Shown here: positions 21,401 to 25,730 of the stretch, one piece after another
How positions within the stretch are numbered: position 1 is the first letter of the stretch
How the letters are laid out: every line of letters starts with the position of its first letter
Assembly: GCA_905221605.1 (NCBI GenBank)
Contig: CAJNDS010002390.1
Coordinates: forward strand, 707,113 to 771,112
Source: Symbiodinium natans
Lineage: Eukaryota; Sar; Dinophyceae; Suessiales; Symbiodiniaceae
Direction: 5' to 3'
Length of the DNA: 64,000 bases
Notes under the pieces: generated by a model
What the model was told of the DNA's origin: nothing
Databases searched by the model: none
Seen by the model: only the letters and a program-made list of their open reading frames with translations
Made by a program: the position numbers and the translations under genes

Positions 21401-22552
21401 TTAACTCTACTTGTCACCCGCCATGGTCGCCATGAACCTTGAACTACTAGGACCTAGGACCCACAATAAGCCCTTATTCCCTTCTGTCGTGTTTAGGTTC
21501 CCTTTTTTAGCGCCTTGAAACCAAAAAGGGCACCCTTTTATTCCTGGGTTACTCTTGGGTCACCCTAAACCCTAAGCCCTAAACCCTAAACCCTTGGAAG
21601 TTCCTTCAAAGGAGTCGAGAGTAACTCCCGTGTCACAGGCTTGGAACGAGATGTGCCGCCGGGGCATTCGGCCCAGCTGCTCGAGCCGGACGCTGGCCAC
21701 GCTGCTCATGGACCCCATGCAGCCCTGTTTAGACTTTTTTAGGGTTAGGGCTTAGGGTTTAGCGTTTCAGGGTTGAGGCTGAGCCACGTCCACCCTCAAC
21801 CCTCAACCCTCAACCCTCAACCCTAAACCCTAAACCCTAAACCCTAAACCCTAAACCCTAAACCCTAAACCCTAAACCCTAAACCCTAAACCCTAAACCC
21901 TACCGAAGCCCTAGTAATCCCTAAGCCAGCCCGACAGAGTTGAGGGCGTGGGGGTACAAGGTGAGAAAGAAGCTGGGAGCTGAAGATGCACCTGGTCGCA
22001 GCCTGAGGATCAACTCAGAACAGCCCATGAATACGTTTCTACCATTTGCACAAGAACCCCCCCCCCAAACAAAATGAGGATACTTTTGCTTATAAGGGCA
22101 ATACAGGGAATATTGTTCTTTCTTTTTCGGGGGCCAACTCTAAATTTGGGGCCCTTCTTGGGGCAACACGCCAACTGTTGTTAGCCTATTTAAACAGACG
22201 CGTGCGCTTCGAGTTTGGGTTCAGGGTGTACGCAGGACGACAAAGGTAGCCCTCAACCTCCAATCGTCCCGAAACCGGAAGTTTTCACCCTCAAGGTTTA
22301 GGGTTTAGGGTTTAGGGTTTAAGACTTATGGTTTAGGGTTGAGGGCTTCAGGGCTTCAGGGTTTAGGGTTTAGTGTGGGTTTGCGCCCACAAGCCTACAA
22401 CAGGTGGCCCTGATCCCTAAACCCTAAAGCAGTCCGCAGGAGTTGGAGCAGAGATGCCTCTGGCAACAGCAGATGGAGTTGCTGCATCCCTTGAAGACTG
22501 CCTACGACACGAAGGGCACAGGCATCTTAGGGGGAAGAAGCAACGCAGATTA
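139..22552 (+). CDS. Pentatricopeptide-repeat (PPR) protein gene, many short exons, 5' end outside window
   Basis: At least 16 short + strand blocks encode PPR motifs of the kind common in dinoflagellates (xNAAISACEKxxxWxxALxLLxEM). PPR proteins bind organellar RNA through 35-residue helical repeats and act in its processing. Joining blocks at GT/GC/GA-AG boundaries restores the motif in phase. Examples: 139-186 + 1579-1616 + 2606-2674 gives CNSAISACGRGSCWP, then ALALLQELRARK, then LNATAKALAKASRWRQ. 19913-19945 + 20697-20727 + 21639-21726 gives SAILACASAREWQKSLE, then AWNEMCRRGIRP. Trp falls at position 13 of the repeat in most cases. Gaps in the repeat series show that some exons were missed. 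A TAG in frame at 22551-22553 could be the stop, but it arises in ATTAGGG and may be intronic. It is unproven that all exons belong to one transcript. Whether the protein has an organelle-targeting peptide cannot be seen. Confidence 0.6.
205..260. repeat. TTTAGGG array (G strand) with GTTCAGGG variants
   Basis: About seven heptamers directly downstream of the PPR exon at 139-186, in the 5' part of its intron. Confidence 0.9.
480..905. other. Intronic DNA without a recognised exon
   Basis: Degenerate CCCTAAA variants, then unique sequence, then an inverted-repeat element at about 726-872. No supported exon was seen. Confidence 0.5.
726..872. mobile_element. MITE-like element, family A
   Basis: Starts CTTGGAGGTTCATGG and ends with its imperfect inverted form (CCTTGAATATTCAAG). 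The same ends recur at 4875, 23379, 42831 and 48499. Non-autonomous: no ORF inside. Confidence 0.6.
1125..1562. repeat. Long degenerate CCCTAAA-variant block (C strand)
   Basis: Units such as CCCTAAACCCCTATAAC and CCCTAGAAA recur in mixed order for over 400 bp and end about 15 bp before the acceptor of the exon at 1579. A poly-C run lies at about 1089-1112. Confidence 0.85.
1579..1616 (+). CDS. PPR exon
   Basis: Acceptor attccag|GA; encodes ALALLQELRARK; a GA donor (CGGAAG|GAAGGG) makes the joined repeat exactly 35 residues. Ending at 1628 instead adds four residues. Flanked by C-strand repeats upstream and G-strand repeats downstream. Confidence 0.65.
1629..1862. repeat. Minisatellite built from telomere-like units, G strand
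   Basis: A unit of about 60 bp (GGGGGAACTTAGG, GGAAGTTGAGGGAG, TTTAGGGAGTTTAGCGAG) is repeated about three times and runs into pure TTTAGGG near 1820. Confidence 0.8.
2560..2600. repeat. CCCTAAA array (C strand)
   Basis: Five or six heptamers ending 5 bp before the PPR exon acceptor at 2605. Confidence 0.9.
2606..2674 (+). CDS. PPR exon
   Basis: Acceptor gccag|ACT; encodes TRVDLVGLNATAKALAKA then SRWRQ, with PPR Asn-1 and Trp-13 in place. The donor is probably GC after CAG at 2674; a GA donor at 2679 is also possible. Confidence 0.65.
2701..3060. repeat. TTTAGGG array and variants (G strand)
   Basis: TTTAGGG, TTTTAGGG and TTTGGGG units scattered over 350 bp, immediately after a PPR exon. 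Confidence 0.8.
3151..3252. mobile_element. MITE-like element, family B
   Basis: Inverted ends TTGGGATGTTCCCCCTTATA / TATAAGGGTAACATCCCAA around about 60 bp. At least seven more copies lie in the window. Confidence 0.75.
3300..3790. repeat. Dispersed repeat family with GGGGCT...CTCCGGGGCC core
   Basis: Related blocks (TGGGGCTAAGGGCTCCGGGG and variants) occur at about 3300, 3430, 3515, 3585, 3720 and again at about 3915 and 4070, separated by TTTAGGG runs (for example 3640-3698). Function unknown. Confidence 0.5.
3795..3898. repeat. CCCTAAA array with CCCTAAG variants (C strand)
   Basis: About 14 units, mixed CCCTAAA and CCCTAAG/CCCTAGC. Confidence 0.9.
4196..4480. repeat. Two TTTAGGG arrays (G strand)
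   Basis: Arrays at about 4196-4260 and 4362-4480 are separated by a short unique stretch that contains CAGGGACCTGAGAGTCGAAT. Related motifs recur at about 6862 and 11452. Confidence 0.9.
4545..4590. repeat. (TA)n microsatellite
   Basis: About 20 TA dinucleotides with minor breaks inside a wider AT-rich 100 bp. Confidence 0.9.
4875..5003. mobile_element. MITE-like element, family A
   Basis: Ends ACTTGGAGGTTCATGGGTAG and TAGCTACCCCTGAACCTTCA are near-perfect inverted repeats. About 130 bp, no ORF. Confidence 0.75.
5010..5640. other. Intronic stretch, no certain gene
   Basis: Short CCCTAAA runs at about 5283, 5540 and 5595 and a (TA)-rich patch at about 5395-5425. One or two PPR exons are expected between 2674 and 5648 but none was identified with confidence. 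Confidence 0.4.
5648..5709 (+). CDS. PPR exon
   Basis: Acceptor caaag|AT; encodes IPPASAEDVVTYTVLMEAAQ; donor GT (CAGAG|GTGCAA) in phase 2. The next exon supplies one base (AG+G = Arg), giving a continuous repeat into SRSWSRAFDALHELRQR. Confidence 0.7.
5728..5805. repeat. TTTAGGG/TTTGGGG array (G strand)
   Basis: Starts 18 bp after the PPR donor at 5710. TTTAGGG changes into TTTGGGG within the array. Confidence 0.9.
6399..6455 (+). CDS. PPR exon (3' limit approximate)
   Basis: Acceptor tcgcag|G; encodes SRSWSRAFDALHELRQRAS, in phase with the exon at 5648. A CCCTAAA array ends about 20 bp upstream. The donor is unclear. Confidence 0.6.
7001..7119 (+). CDS. Candidate exon, unidentified
   Basis: Open frame after TTTTTAG (VHLVPSDVARVVKALEGTG...) running to AAACCG|GTTTAGGG. 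It sits between C- and G-strand repeats like the PPR exons, but the motif is not convincing. Confidence 0.3.
7110..7167. repeat. TTTAGGG array (G strand)
   Basis: Seven to eight perfect units. Confidence 0.9.
7404..7757. repeat. G-homopolymer satellite interrupted by A (rarely C)
   Basis: About 350 bp of runs of 4-20 G separated by single A, a pure purine strand except for a few C and one T. Long Gly/Pro frames on both strands here are artefacts of composition. Prone to G-quadruplex or triplex folding. Confidence 0.95.
7878..7962. mobile_element. MITE-like element, family C
   Basis: AATGTAGTTCCTTTTTGGG... and ...AAAAAGGTACTACATAGGAG form the inverted ends, with a shared core AGTATACTACCC. 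Copies recur at 8499, 13981, 14771, 24805, 25990, 34509, 42151, 48703 and 58628. Confidence 0.75.
8034..8150. mobile_element. MITE-like element, family H
   Basis: AAAATCGGGGACCCCCTAAA ... TTTTCGGAAACCCCC, with internal CCCCTTATAATG and AAAAAAGGTACCCC. Related to sequence at 37066, 42400 and 63195. Confidence 0.55.
8497..8592. mobile_element. MITE-like element, family C
   Basis: TACCCAAAGGCTCCTTTGTA ... GGGTAGTATACTAGAATC ... GGGGCTACATTGTTAGCC. Opposite orientation to the copy at 7878. Confidence 0.7.
8814..8901 (+). CDS. PPR exon
   Basis: Acceptor ccccag|G; encodes ICFTALLSAVQGGAQW then RLAREVLADMARRG, one of the clearest PPR motifs here. The donor is not fixed, but a TAG lies in frame at 8914-8916. 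Its last 24 bp (8883-8906) are repeated at 9002-9025 on the far side of a TTTAGGG array. Confidence 0.7.
8931..9001. repeat. TTTAGGG array flanked by a 24-bp direct repeat
   Basis: Array between two copies of a 24-bp sequence beginning GGCAGACATGGCGAGGAG (8883-8906 and 9002-9025). Confidence 0.85.
9040..9145. mobile_element. MITE-like element, family F
   Basis: TAATAGTTAGAATAG ... ATAAGGGCCATAAGGGAATA ... AATTATTCCGACCCCTA. Similar copies at 16500, 43222 (reverse) and 56200. Confidence 0.65.
9420..10066. other. Array-free stretch of unclear nature
   Basis: About 650 bp without telomere-like repeats, including a T-rich patch at 9700-9790. Short frames exist on both strands at 9389-9596 but overlap each other and show no family motif. 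The last part (to CAATGCAG|GTTTAGGG at 10068) could be an exon. Confidence 0.3.
10070..10149. repeat. TTTAGGG array (G strand)
   Basis: Eleven perfect units, beginning directly after AATGCAG so that the array itself offers a GT donor. Confidence 0.95.
10290..10344. repeat. CCCTAAA array (C strand)
   Basis: Seven units, two of them CCCTAGA, ending about 17 bp before a PPR acceptor. Confidence 0.9.
10361..10428 (+). CDS. PPR exon
   Basis: Acceptor ttcaag|CC; encodes QRKTGYNAALAASQEGPWWL, AA; GC donor (GCG|GCTGGG), phase 0. Joined to 11609 it gives WLAAVGLLDEL, the exact PPR W-x-x-A-x-x-L-L spacing. Confidence 0.7.
10465..10600. repeat. TTTAGGG array (G strand)
   Basis: About 18 units, one of the longest pure arrays in the window. 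Confidence 0.95.
11038..11420. repeat. Degenerate CCCCAAACCCCTAAA block (C strand)
   Basis: Mixed CCCCAAA, CCCCTAA, CCCTAAT units over about 380 bp, locally amplified and diverged. Confidence 0.85.
11520..11600. repeat. CCCTAAA array (C strand)
   Basis: About 11 units ending 8 bp before the PPR exon at 11609. Confidence 0.9.
11609..11701 (+). CDS. PPR exon
   Basis: Acceptor catgag|G; encodes VGLLDELRSSTVSPDVVSHS then AALRRIMVRRG, a nearly textbook PPR boundary. A GC donor after GGG (11701) or a GT donor at 11717 are both possible. A C array lies before it and a G array after it. Confidence 0.75.
11722..11791. repeat. TTTAGGG array (G strand)
   Basis: About nine units just downstream of the PPR exon, followed by a two-unit CCCTAAA at about 11793. 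Confidence 0.9.
11930..12018. repeat. TTTAGGG/TTTGGGG array (G strand)
   Basis: Twelve units in mixed order; here a G-strand array precedes an exon, against the general trend. Confidence 0.9.
12068..12135 (+). CDS. PPR exon
   Basis: Acceptor atcgag|GC; encodes FNATITACLKSERWQQGL, HLLE; GC donor (GAG|GCCTGC), phase 0. It joins in phase to 13711 (VLRDQHLQP), keeping the 35-residue period. Confidence 0.75.
12148..12205. repeat. CCCTAAA array flanked by a 15-bp direct repeat
   Basis: CCCTGGTTCCCTAAA at 12148-12162 and again at 12191-12205, with about four CCCTAAA units between. Confidence 0.8.
12250..12310. mobile_element. MITE-like fragment, family G
   Basis: TAGTAGGGAATGAGGGAATG, shared with 24288, 25003 and 28730; here only part is clear. 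Confidence 0.45.
12470..12525. repeat. CCCTAAA array (C strand)
   Basis: Seven units; followed after about 100 bp by a G-strand array (12628-12675). The segment between has an open frame (LMEFFQGLRGLMDSRAP), but no family motif. Confidence 0.85.
13180..13500 (+). CDS. Hypothetical coding stretch inside an intron, unrecognised
   Basis: GC-rich open frame (MWVSKIPLSMSQTTADSVV...) with CCCTAAA repeats on both sides and no array inside. Other frames are also open, so coding is not certain. It may be a remnant of an inserted element. Confidence 0.25.
13711..13793 (+). CDS. PPR exon (3' limit approximate)
   Basis: Acceptor taagag|GTG; encodes VLRDQHLQPKLQLQTRILWL then RAYEFLGR. It continues the repeat begun at 12068. 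Donor: GA at 13794 or GT at 13802 (GAAG|GTTAGGG). Confidence 0.6.
13803..13930. repeat. TTTAGGG array switching to TTTCGGG
   Basis: Nine TTTAGGG units followed by eight or nine GGGTTTC units, a clear local spread of one variant. Confidence 0.95.
13981..14077. mobile_element. MITE-like element, family C
   Basis: TTACCCAAAGGCTTGTATGT ... GGGTAGTATACCAGAATCCC ... GGAACTACGTTCGGGC. Confidence 0.65.
14461..14500. repeat. Short tandem repeat, 9-nt unit AGGAGTTAC
   Basis: Four units in tandem (CAGGAGTTA repeated). Confidence 0.9.
14505..14607. mobile_element. MITE-like element, family I
   Basis: TTAAGAACCCATAACC...TTTTTTGTAGG... and its complement ...CCTACAAAAAAG...GGGGTTCTTAAGG form the ends. 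A second, divergent copy is at about 31733. Confidence 0.65.
14771..14845. mobile_element. MITE-like fragment, family C
   Basis: Degenerate copy keeping TGTACTAGAATCCCC and CTAACCTTCAGGTAG. Confidence 0.45.
15594..15660 (+). CDS. PPR exon (limits approximate)
   Basis: Acceptor gttcag|G; encodes WLAALSFLRARWSKAEKA, matching W-x-x-A-L-x-x-L of a PPR second half. A CCCTAAA run ends just upstream. GC donors are possible after AAG. Confidence 0.5.
15684..15925. repeat. AT-rich microsatellites
   Basis: (TA)n at 15688-15709, ATGAATACATG units, then (GATATTATAT)n at about 15850-15920. Confidence 0.9.
16197..16262 (+). CDS. Candidate exon, possibly PPR
   Basis: Follows a CCCTAAA run and an AG|G acceptor; the frame SRSFRGESPLLQARAPW is open. 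The motif is weak. Confidence 0.25.
16500..16593. mobile_element. MITE-like element, family F
   Basis: AATAATTAGAATAGGGTT ... CTATAGGGGCCACAAGGG ... CAGTTATTCCGACCCCTA. Confidence 0.65.
16702..16780 (+). CDS. Candidate exon
   Basis: Acceptor gcgcag|G to CGTGG|GTTTAGGG; frame GLSCRVLPACSCIPGSLQ then CGRAMQDV. Placed like the PPR exons between C- and G-type repeats, but not a clear motif. Confidence 0.35.
16781..16852. repeat. TTTAGGG array (G strand)
   Basis: Ten perfect units beginning exactly at the possible donor GTTTAGGG. Confidence 0.95.
16868..16980. mobile_element. MITE-like element, family E
   Basis: TAGCCCAGTGGTACCCTTTA ... CCCCAAAAAGGGTACC ... ATATGGTTACTGGGTTACTA; terminal inverted repeats CCCAGTGGTA / TTACTGGG. 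Copies at 25145, 41620 and 61688. Confidence 0.75.
17328..17391 (+). CDS. Candidate PPR exon
   Basis: Acceptor cacccag|ATG; frame MRLNAFWSATRSLAALSFCW, ending CAGG|GTTTGGGG. It would supply the start of the repeat completed at 18120, but the spacing is not exact. Confidence 0.4.
17393..17462. repeat. TTTAGGG array (G strand)
   Basis: Nine units starting at the donor. Confidence 0.95.
18008..18073. repeat. CCCTAAA array (C strand)
   Basis: Eight to nine units about 45 bp before the exon at 18120. Confidence 0.9.
18120..18185 (+). CDS. PPR exon
   Basis: Acceptor gctgag|GG; encodes ACEKALAWETALSLLGEA then PVPESI, a canonical PPR core with Trp-13. The donor is GTTTAGGG (ATCGA|GTTTAGGG), so the telomere-like array starts at the splice site. 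Confidence 0.8.
18357..18428. repeat. (GA)n followed by (GGGACA)n
   Basis: About 12 GA units, then about eight GGGACA units. The long Arg-Glu/Arg-Asp frame here is an artefact. Confidence 0.95.
18437..18550. mobile_element. MITE-like element, family D
   Basis: AGGGTCCATGCACCTGTATG ... GGGCCCCAAAGCTAGTATAT ... CATGGACTCATGGACCCTTA, terminal inverted repeats GGGTCCATG / CATGGACCC. Copies at 27386, 39168, 46572 and 63838. Confidence 0.75.
18560..19080. other. Array-free stretch, nothing recognised
   Basis: About 500 bp of mixed composition, with a short open frame at 18820-19056 that has no motif. Confidence 0.4.
19225..19276. repeat. CCCTAAA array (C strand)
   Basis: Seven units. A possible micro-exon follows (19310-19338, donor CGC|GTGAGT), but the frame does not continue from 18185. 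Confidence 0.9.
19913..19945 (+). CDS. PPR exon
   Basis: Acceptor gcccag|G; encodes TAFCSAILAC; GA donor (TGCGC|GAGACT), phase 2. Joined to 20697 it gives SAILACASAREWQKSLE with Trp exactly at PPR position 13. Confidence 0.6.
20697..20727 (+). CDS. PPR micro-exon
   Basis: 31 nt; acceptor tcaag|G; encodes SAREWQKSLE; GC donor (GAG|GCACGC), phase 0, joining to AWNEM at 21639 with exact spacing. Confidence 0.6.
21470..21556. mobile_element. MITE-like element, family E2
   Basis: CCCTTATTCCC...GTTCCCTTTTTT / AAAAAGGGCACCCTTTTATT, then GGGTTACTCTTGGGTC. Relatives at 26572, 52145, 56493, 58258, 61495 and 63262. Confidence 0.6.
21639..21726 (+). CDS. PPR exon
   Basis: Acceptor gtcacag|G; encodes AWNEMCRRGIRPSCSSRT then LATLLMDPMQP. 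A GT donor at 21727 or a GA donor after ATG at about 21709 are both possible. Confidence 0.65.
21795..21902. repeat. CCCTCAA then CCCTAAA array (C strand)
   Basis: About four CCCTCAA units followed by eleven CCCTAAA units. Confidence 0.95.
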
Positions 22553-22553
22553 G
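22440..22553 (+). CDS. PPR-like exon, possible 3' end of the PPR gene
   Basis: Acceptor ccgcag|G; frame ELEQRCLWQQQMELLHPLK continues to a TAG at 22551. W-x-x-x-M-x-L-L resembles a PPR second half. The TAG may be intronic if a GC donor such as CACAG|GCATC is used. Confidence 0.45.
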   Translation, partial: ELEQRCLWQQQMELLHPLKTAYDTKGTGILGGRSNAD

Positions 22554-22594
22554 GGTTTGGGGTTTATAGGGTTTAGGGTGTAGGGTTTAGGGTT

Positions 22595-22655
22595 TAGGGT
22601 TTAGGGTCTAGGGTTTAGGGTTTAGGGTTTAGGGTTTAGGGTTTAGGGTTTAGGG
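22595..22655. repeat. TTTAGGG array (G strand)
   Basis: Eight or nine units with one TCTAGGG. Confidence 0.9.
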
Positions 22656-22689
22656 CAACCACGCACCCTACACTTGTAGGGAGGGGCGC

Positions 22690-22710
22690 GGGGGGGGGGG
22701 GGGGGGGGGG
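22690..22710. repeat. G homopolymer
   Basis: A G run of about 21 bases. Confidence 0.9.
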
Positions 22711-23199
22711 CTCTTAAGGGGGGCAGGTGGTCTTAACCCTCAATCCCTCCCTGCCTCCTTTGTGGCCATGAGCTCATGGAATCCCAACAACAGCAAAACA
22801 CAACGTTCATTCCAATCGCAGCTGCGTTATGCAGGGACACTAGAGCTTTCAGGTAACCCCAAAAAGGAATACATCAGAAGCCTTCAGGTAGGAGTTCGGG
22901 TTTTCCGGGCTTTGCCAGGCTTTGGGTTGGCGAGGAGCGCCGTTGCCTTCGCGCCCAACCCGGGCGCCCGAGCTGCTGGTTCGGCACTGGGGGGCTTCCA
23001 TCCTAAACCCTAGACCCTAAACCCTAAACCCTAAACCCTGAACCCCAAAACCCCTACTTTCAAGCAACTCAAGGAGGGACCCTTAGGGGTTATTTGGGGC
23101 ATAGAAATAGGGACTATATAAGGAATACATCGGGAGAAAAAAGGGTAATAAGATTCAGGTTCCCTTCTAGAGGTCCGTCCTTTCCCTGGGCTTATGATA

Positions 23200-23322
23200 T
23201 GAAGCAGGGATATTACTGTTATTGGTGAGTGTGTATAAGGCTCCTTTTTAGTCTTGGTGAGTGTATATACCGGTGTCCTTTTGGGGGTACAAAAAAATAT
23301 AAACCCTACTTCATATGGCGTT
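23200..23322. mobile_element. MITE-like element, family J
   Basis: TATGAAGCAGGGATATTACT ... GTACAAAAAAATATAAACCC then TACTTCATATGG; ends ATATGAAGTAGGG / CCCTACTTCATAT. Copies at 26820 and 44815. Confidence 0.75.
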
Positions 23323-23378
23323 TAGCAGAAGAAACTTTAAGGTATTGAGTGAGGGTTTAGGGTTTAGGGTTTGGGGTT

Positions 23379-23488
23379 CCTTGGAGGTTCATGGGTAGTT
23401 CAGGTAGTTCTAAGTGGGGCTATATGTCAGGCAACTATAGTAATATTTGGCGACAACCTACTTATCACTACTCATCAACCTTCAAGTA
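23379..23488. mobile_element. MITE-like element, family A
   Basis: CCTTGGAGGTTCATGGGTAG ... CTCATCAACCTTCAAGTA. Confidence 0.7.
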
Positions 23489-24029
23489 AACCCTGCCTAA
23501 AACTCCAAACCCCCAAACTTACTTAGCCAAGATTTGAACTACAACCTTTGGGGTTTGTTCTTGTTTTGCAGGAATATTGAAGTTTAGTTAGCTTTGTATA
23601 TTGCTTGAGTTGGTTTTTGGAGAAGAAACCCCTAAAAACCCGACAACGTTTTGGGTTAGGACTTCGAGTTTAGGTCTTCTGGCATGTAACTCTATTTGGG
23701 GGTTCGTAGAGCTCTACGTGTATCTACCCCATGAACCTTCAAGAGGGCTGCATTCAACGGCCTTGTACGCTTCATTCCCTGTTCTTTTTTTTAGGGCTTG
23801 GGGTTTGGGGTTTAGGGTTTAGGGTTTAGGGTTTAGGTTTCAATCTTAGGGTTCAGGGTCTACGGTGTTCAGGGCGTTTAGGGTGGGCTGCGTTTCAATC
23901 ACAATTGTGCGCTGCCTTGCGCGTGTTCAATTGGTCTTGGGTCTCCTTATTTTCTTTAGAGGTGTTCGATGCCATTGTCCTGATCATGACTGTTGATGGC
24001 TCTTCTTATCCTTTGGAAACTATTCAGGT

Positions 24030-24112
24030 TATCCCTAAACCCTAAACCCTAAACCCTAAACCGTAAACCCTAAACCCTAAACCGTAAACCCTAAACCCTG
24101 AACCCTAAACCC
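24030..24112. repeat. CCCTAAA/CCGTAAA array (C strand)
   Basis: About ten units including three CCGTAAA. Followed by an open frame (DALALKLFPEHKEEFNVFGG) of uncertain status. Confidence 0.85.
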
Positions 24113-24287
24113 GATGCCCTTGCCCTCAAACTATTCCCCGAACACAAGGAGGAGTTCAACGTGTTTGGGGGAGCCCCGCACTTTAATGTGAGCCCAAATC
24201 TCCTCGGCCTCTCTCCCTCAACTCTCCTATGACATTCAGCTCTAAACCCTAAACCCTCAAACACAGCAAGACCCTACTGGCTCGCAG

Positions 24288-24362
24288 TAGGGAATGAGTT
24301 AGGTACCCTTTCGAATCCCTTAAAAGGTGTAGGAACCCTACCGAATCCCTTGAAAGGTCTGC
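24288..24362. mobile_element. MITE-like element, family G
   Basis: AGTAGGGAATGAGTTAGGTA with CCCTTAAAAGG and CCCTTGAAAGG. Confidence 0.45.
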
Positions 24363-24364
24363 AT

Positions 24365-24445
24365 AGGGTTTAGGGTTTAGGGTTTAGGGTTTAGGGTTTA
24401 GGGTTTAGGGTTTAGGGTTTAGGGTTTAGGGTTTAGGGTTTAGGA
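24365..24445. repeat. TTTAGGG array (G strand)
   Basis: Eleven perfect units. Confidence 0.95.
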
Positions 24446-24804
24446 AAGGGGGATGCAAGGTACCTAAACCATAAACCCGAACAAAACATCTAAAGCAGTC
24501 GAAAATCTCTAGAGGTTGCAGGGCCCATGAGAACCGGGTTTAGGGTTGAGGGTTTCGGGACCCCTCTCGACAGCCTCGAAGAACTGAGAACCCGTTTACG
24601 GTTTAGGGTTTGGGGTTTGGGGTTTTTGGGTTAAGGGCCCCTAAACCCTGGGTTTAAACCCTAAACCCTAAACCCTAAACCCTAAACTCACAGAGCCTTT
24701 GAGAGAGGCGACTGCGGCTCCCCTTTCACACGACGTCGTGCGCTTCGTGCGCAGGGCGGTAGCCAAAAAAAAGTCCTAGCCGGGCTTCTGCTGGCTGGTT
24801 CTTA

Positions 24805-25000
24805 CCTGGAGTCTTCAATGTAGTCCCCTTTTTGGGTTAGTTATAGGTAATTCTAGTATACTACCCCAAAAATGTAGTCCCTTTTTGGGTTAGTTACAGG
24901 TAATTCTAGTATACTACCCCAAAAATGTAGTCCATTTTTGGGTTAGTTATAGGTAATTCTAGTATACTACCCCGAAAAAGTACTACATAGGAGCCTCTAG
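24805..25000. mobile_element. MITE-like family C, partial tandem triplication
   Basis: The segment AATGTAGTCC...GGGTTAGTTATAGGTAATTC...AGTATACTACCCC occurs three times head to tail (about 24819, 24871 and 24925), with a full 3' end only after the last. Confidence 0.75.
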
Positions 25001-25002
25001 GT

Positions 25003-25085
25003 AGTAGGGAATGAGGGAATGAGGTACCCTCTAACATCCCTTAATGGGTATATATAGGGCCCGAATTCCCTCATTCCTTACTAAG
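25003..25085. mobile_element. MITE-like element, family G
   Basis: TAGTAGGGAATGAGGGAATG ... TTCCCTCATTCCTTACTAAG, terminal inverted repeats clear; directly abuts the family C copy. Confidence 0.7.
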
Positions 25086-25144
25086 AACCAGGGGATCCGG
25101 GGGGGGGGAAGAGGAGGAACCATCCGAACCCCATCACTTTGACC

Positions 25145-25250
25145 ATAGTGGTACCCTTTACCCTCTTTTTTTGTTGCAAGGTTCCCTACTAAAGTAGCCA
25201 ACCAAAAAAGGGTGCCCTTATTCCAAGATGGCTACTGGGCGACCAAGTCA
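25145..25250. mobile_element. MITE-like element, family E
   Basis: AGTGGTACCCTTTACCCTCT ... AAAAAAGGGTGCCC ... GATGGCTACTGGG. Confidence 0.7.
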
Positions 25251-25556
25251 TGTACCCTAGAGTACTACAATTATGAAGCCAATGCTGATAAGGTATGGGT
25301 CATAAACTCTTTTCGTGTTCATTTAGCACCCCAGGGTGGGTTAGGGGGAGTAGATGCGCAACTCCTTCCAAACGTTCAAGACGTCGTTGGGCTTACTTAT
25401 ATTTCTTGTTTGTACAGGGGTGGCGGGCTAGAGTTTTGCCGTTCAATGGCGTTTGTTCTTTTTTCTTTCTCAGCCTGCAGTTCCTTAACTCAGTGCACTC
25501 GATGTCTGGCAACCCGCAAAAACCCTAGCCTTCCAGGGTTACTGGAACCCTTAACG

Positions 25557-25645
25557 GGGGATGTTCCCCCTTATACCAACAGTCCTTAACATTGATGATA
25601 ATAGGAGTACCATAATCATTATTGAGGACTGTGAGTAGAAGTCCC
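25557..25645. mobile_element. MITE-like element, family B
   Basis: GGGGATGTTCCCCCTTATAC ... ATTGAGGACTGTGAGTAGAA; the 3' end is degenerate. Confidence 0.6.
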
Positions 25646-25685
25646 CTGAAACAACCCTATACCCTAAACCCGAAACCCTAAGCAG

Positions 25686-25730
25686 GAGCTTCAGACTGGC
25701 GACGTGGAGAGAGCCCGCGCAGTGTATGAT
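25686..25730 (+). CDS. CRNKL1: CRNKL1-like exon 1 (first recognised)
   Basis: Acceptor agcag|G; encodes ELQTGDVERARAVYD, aligned to the EELEAKDPERTRQVYQ region; GC donor (GAT|GCGCGG). Phase 0. Confidence 0.75.
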
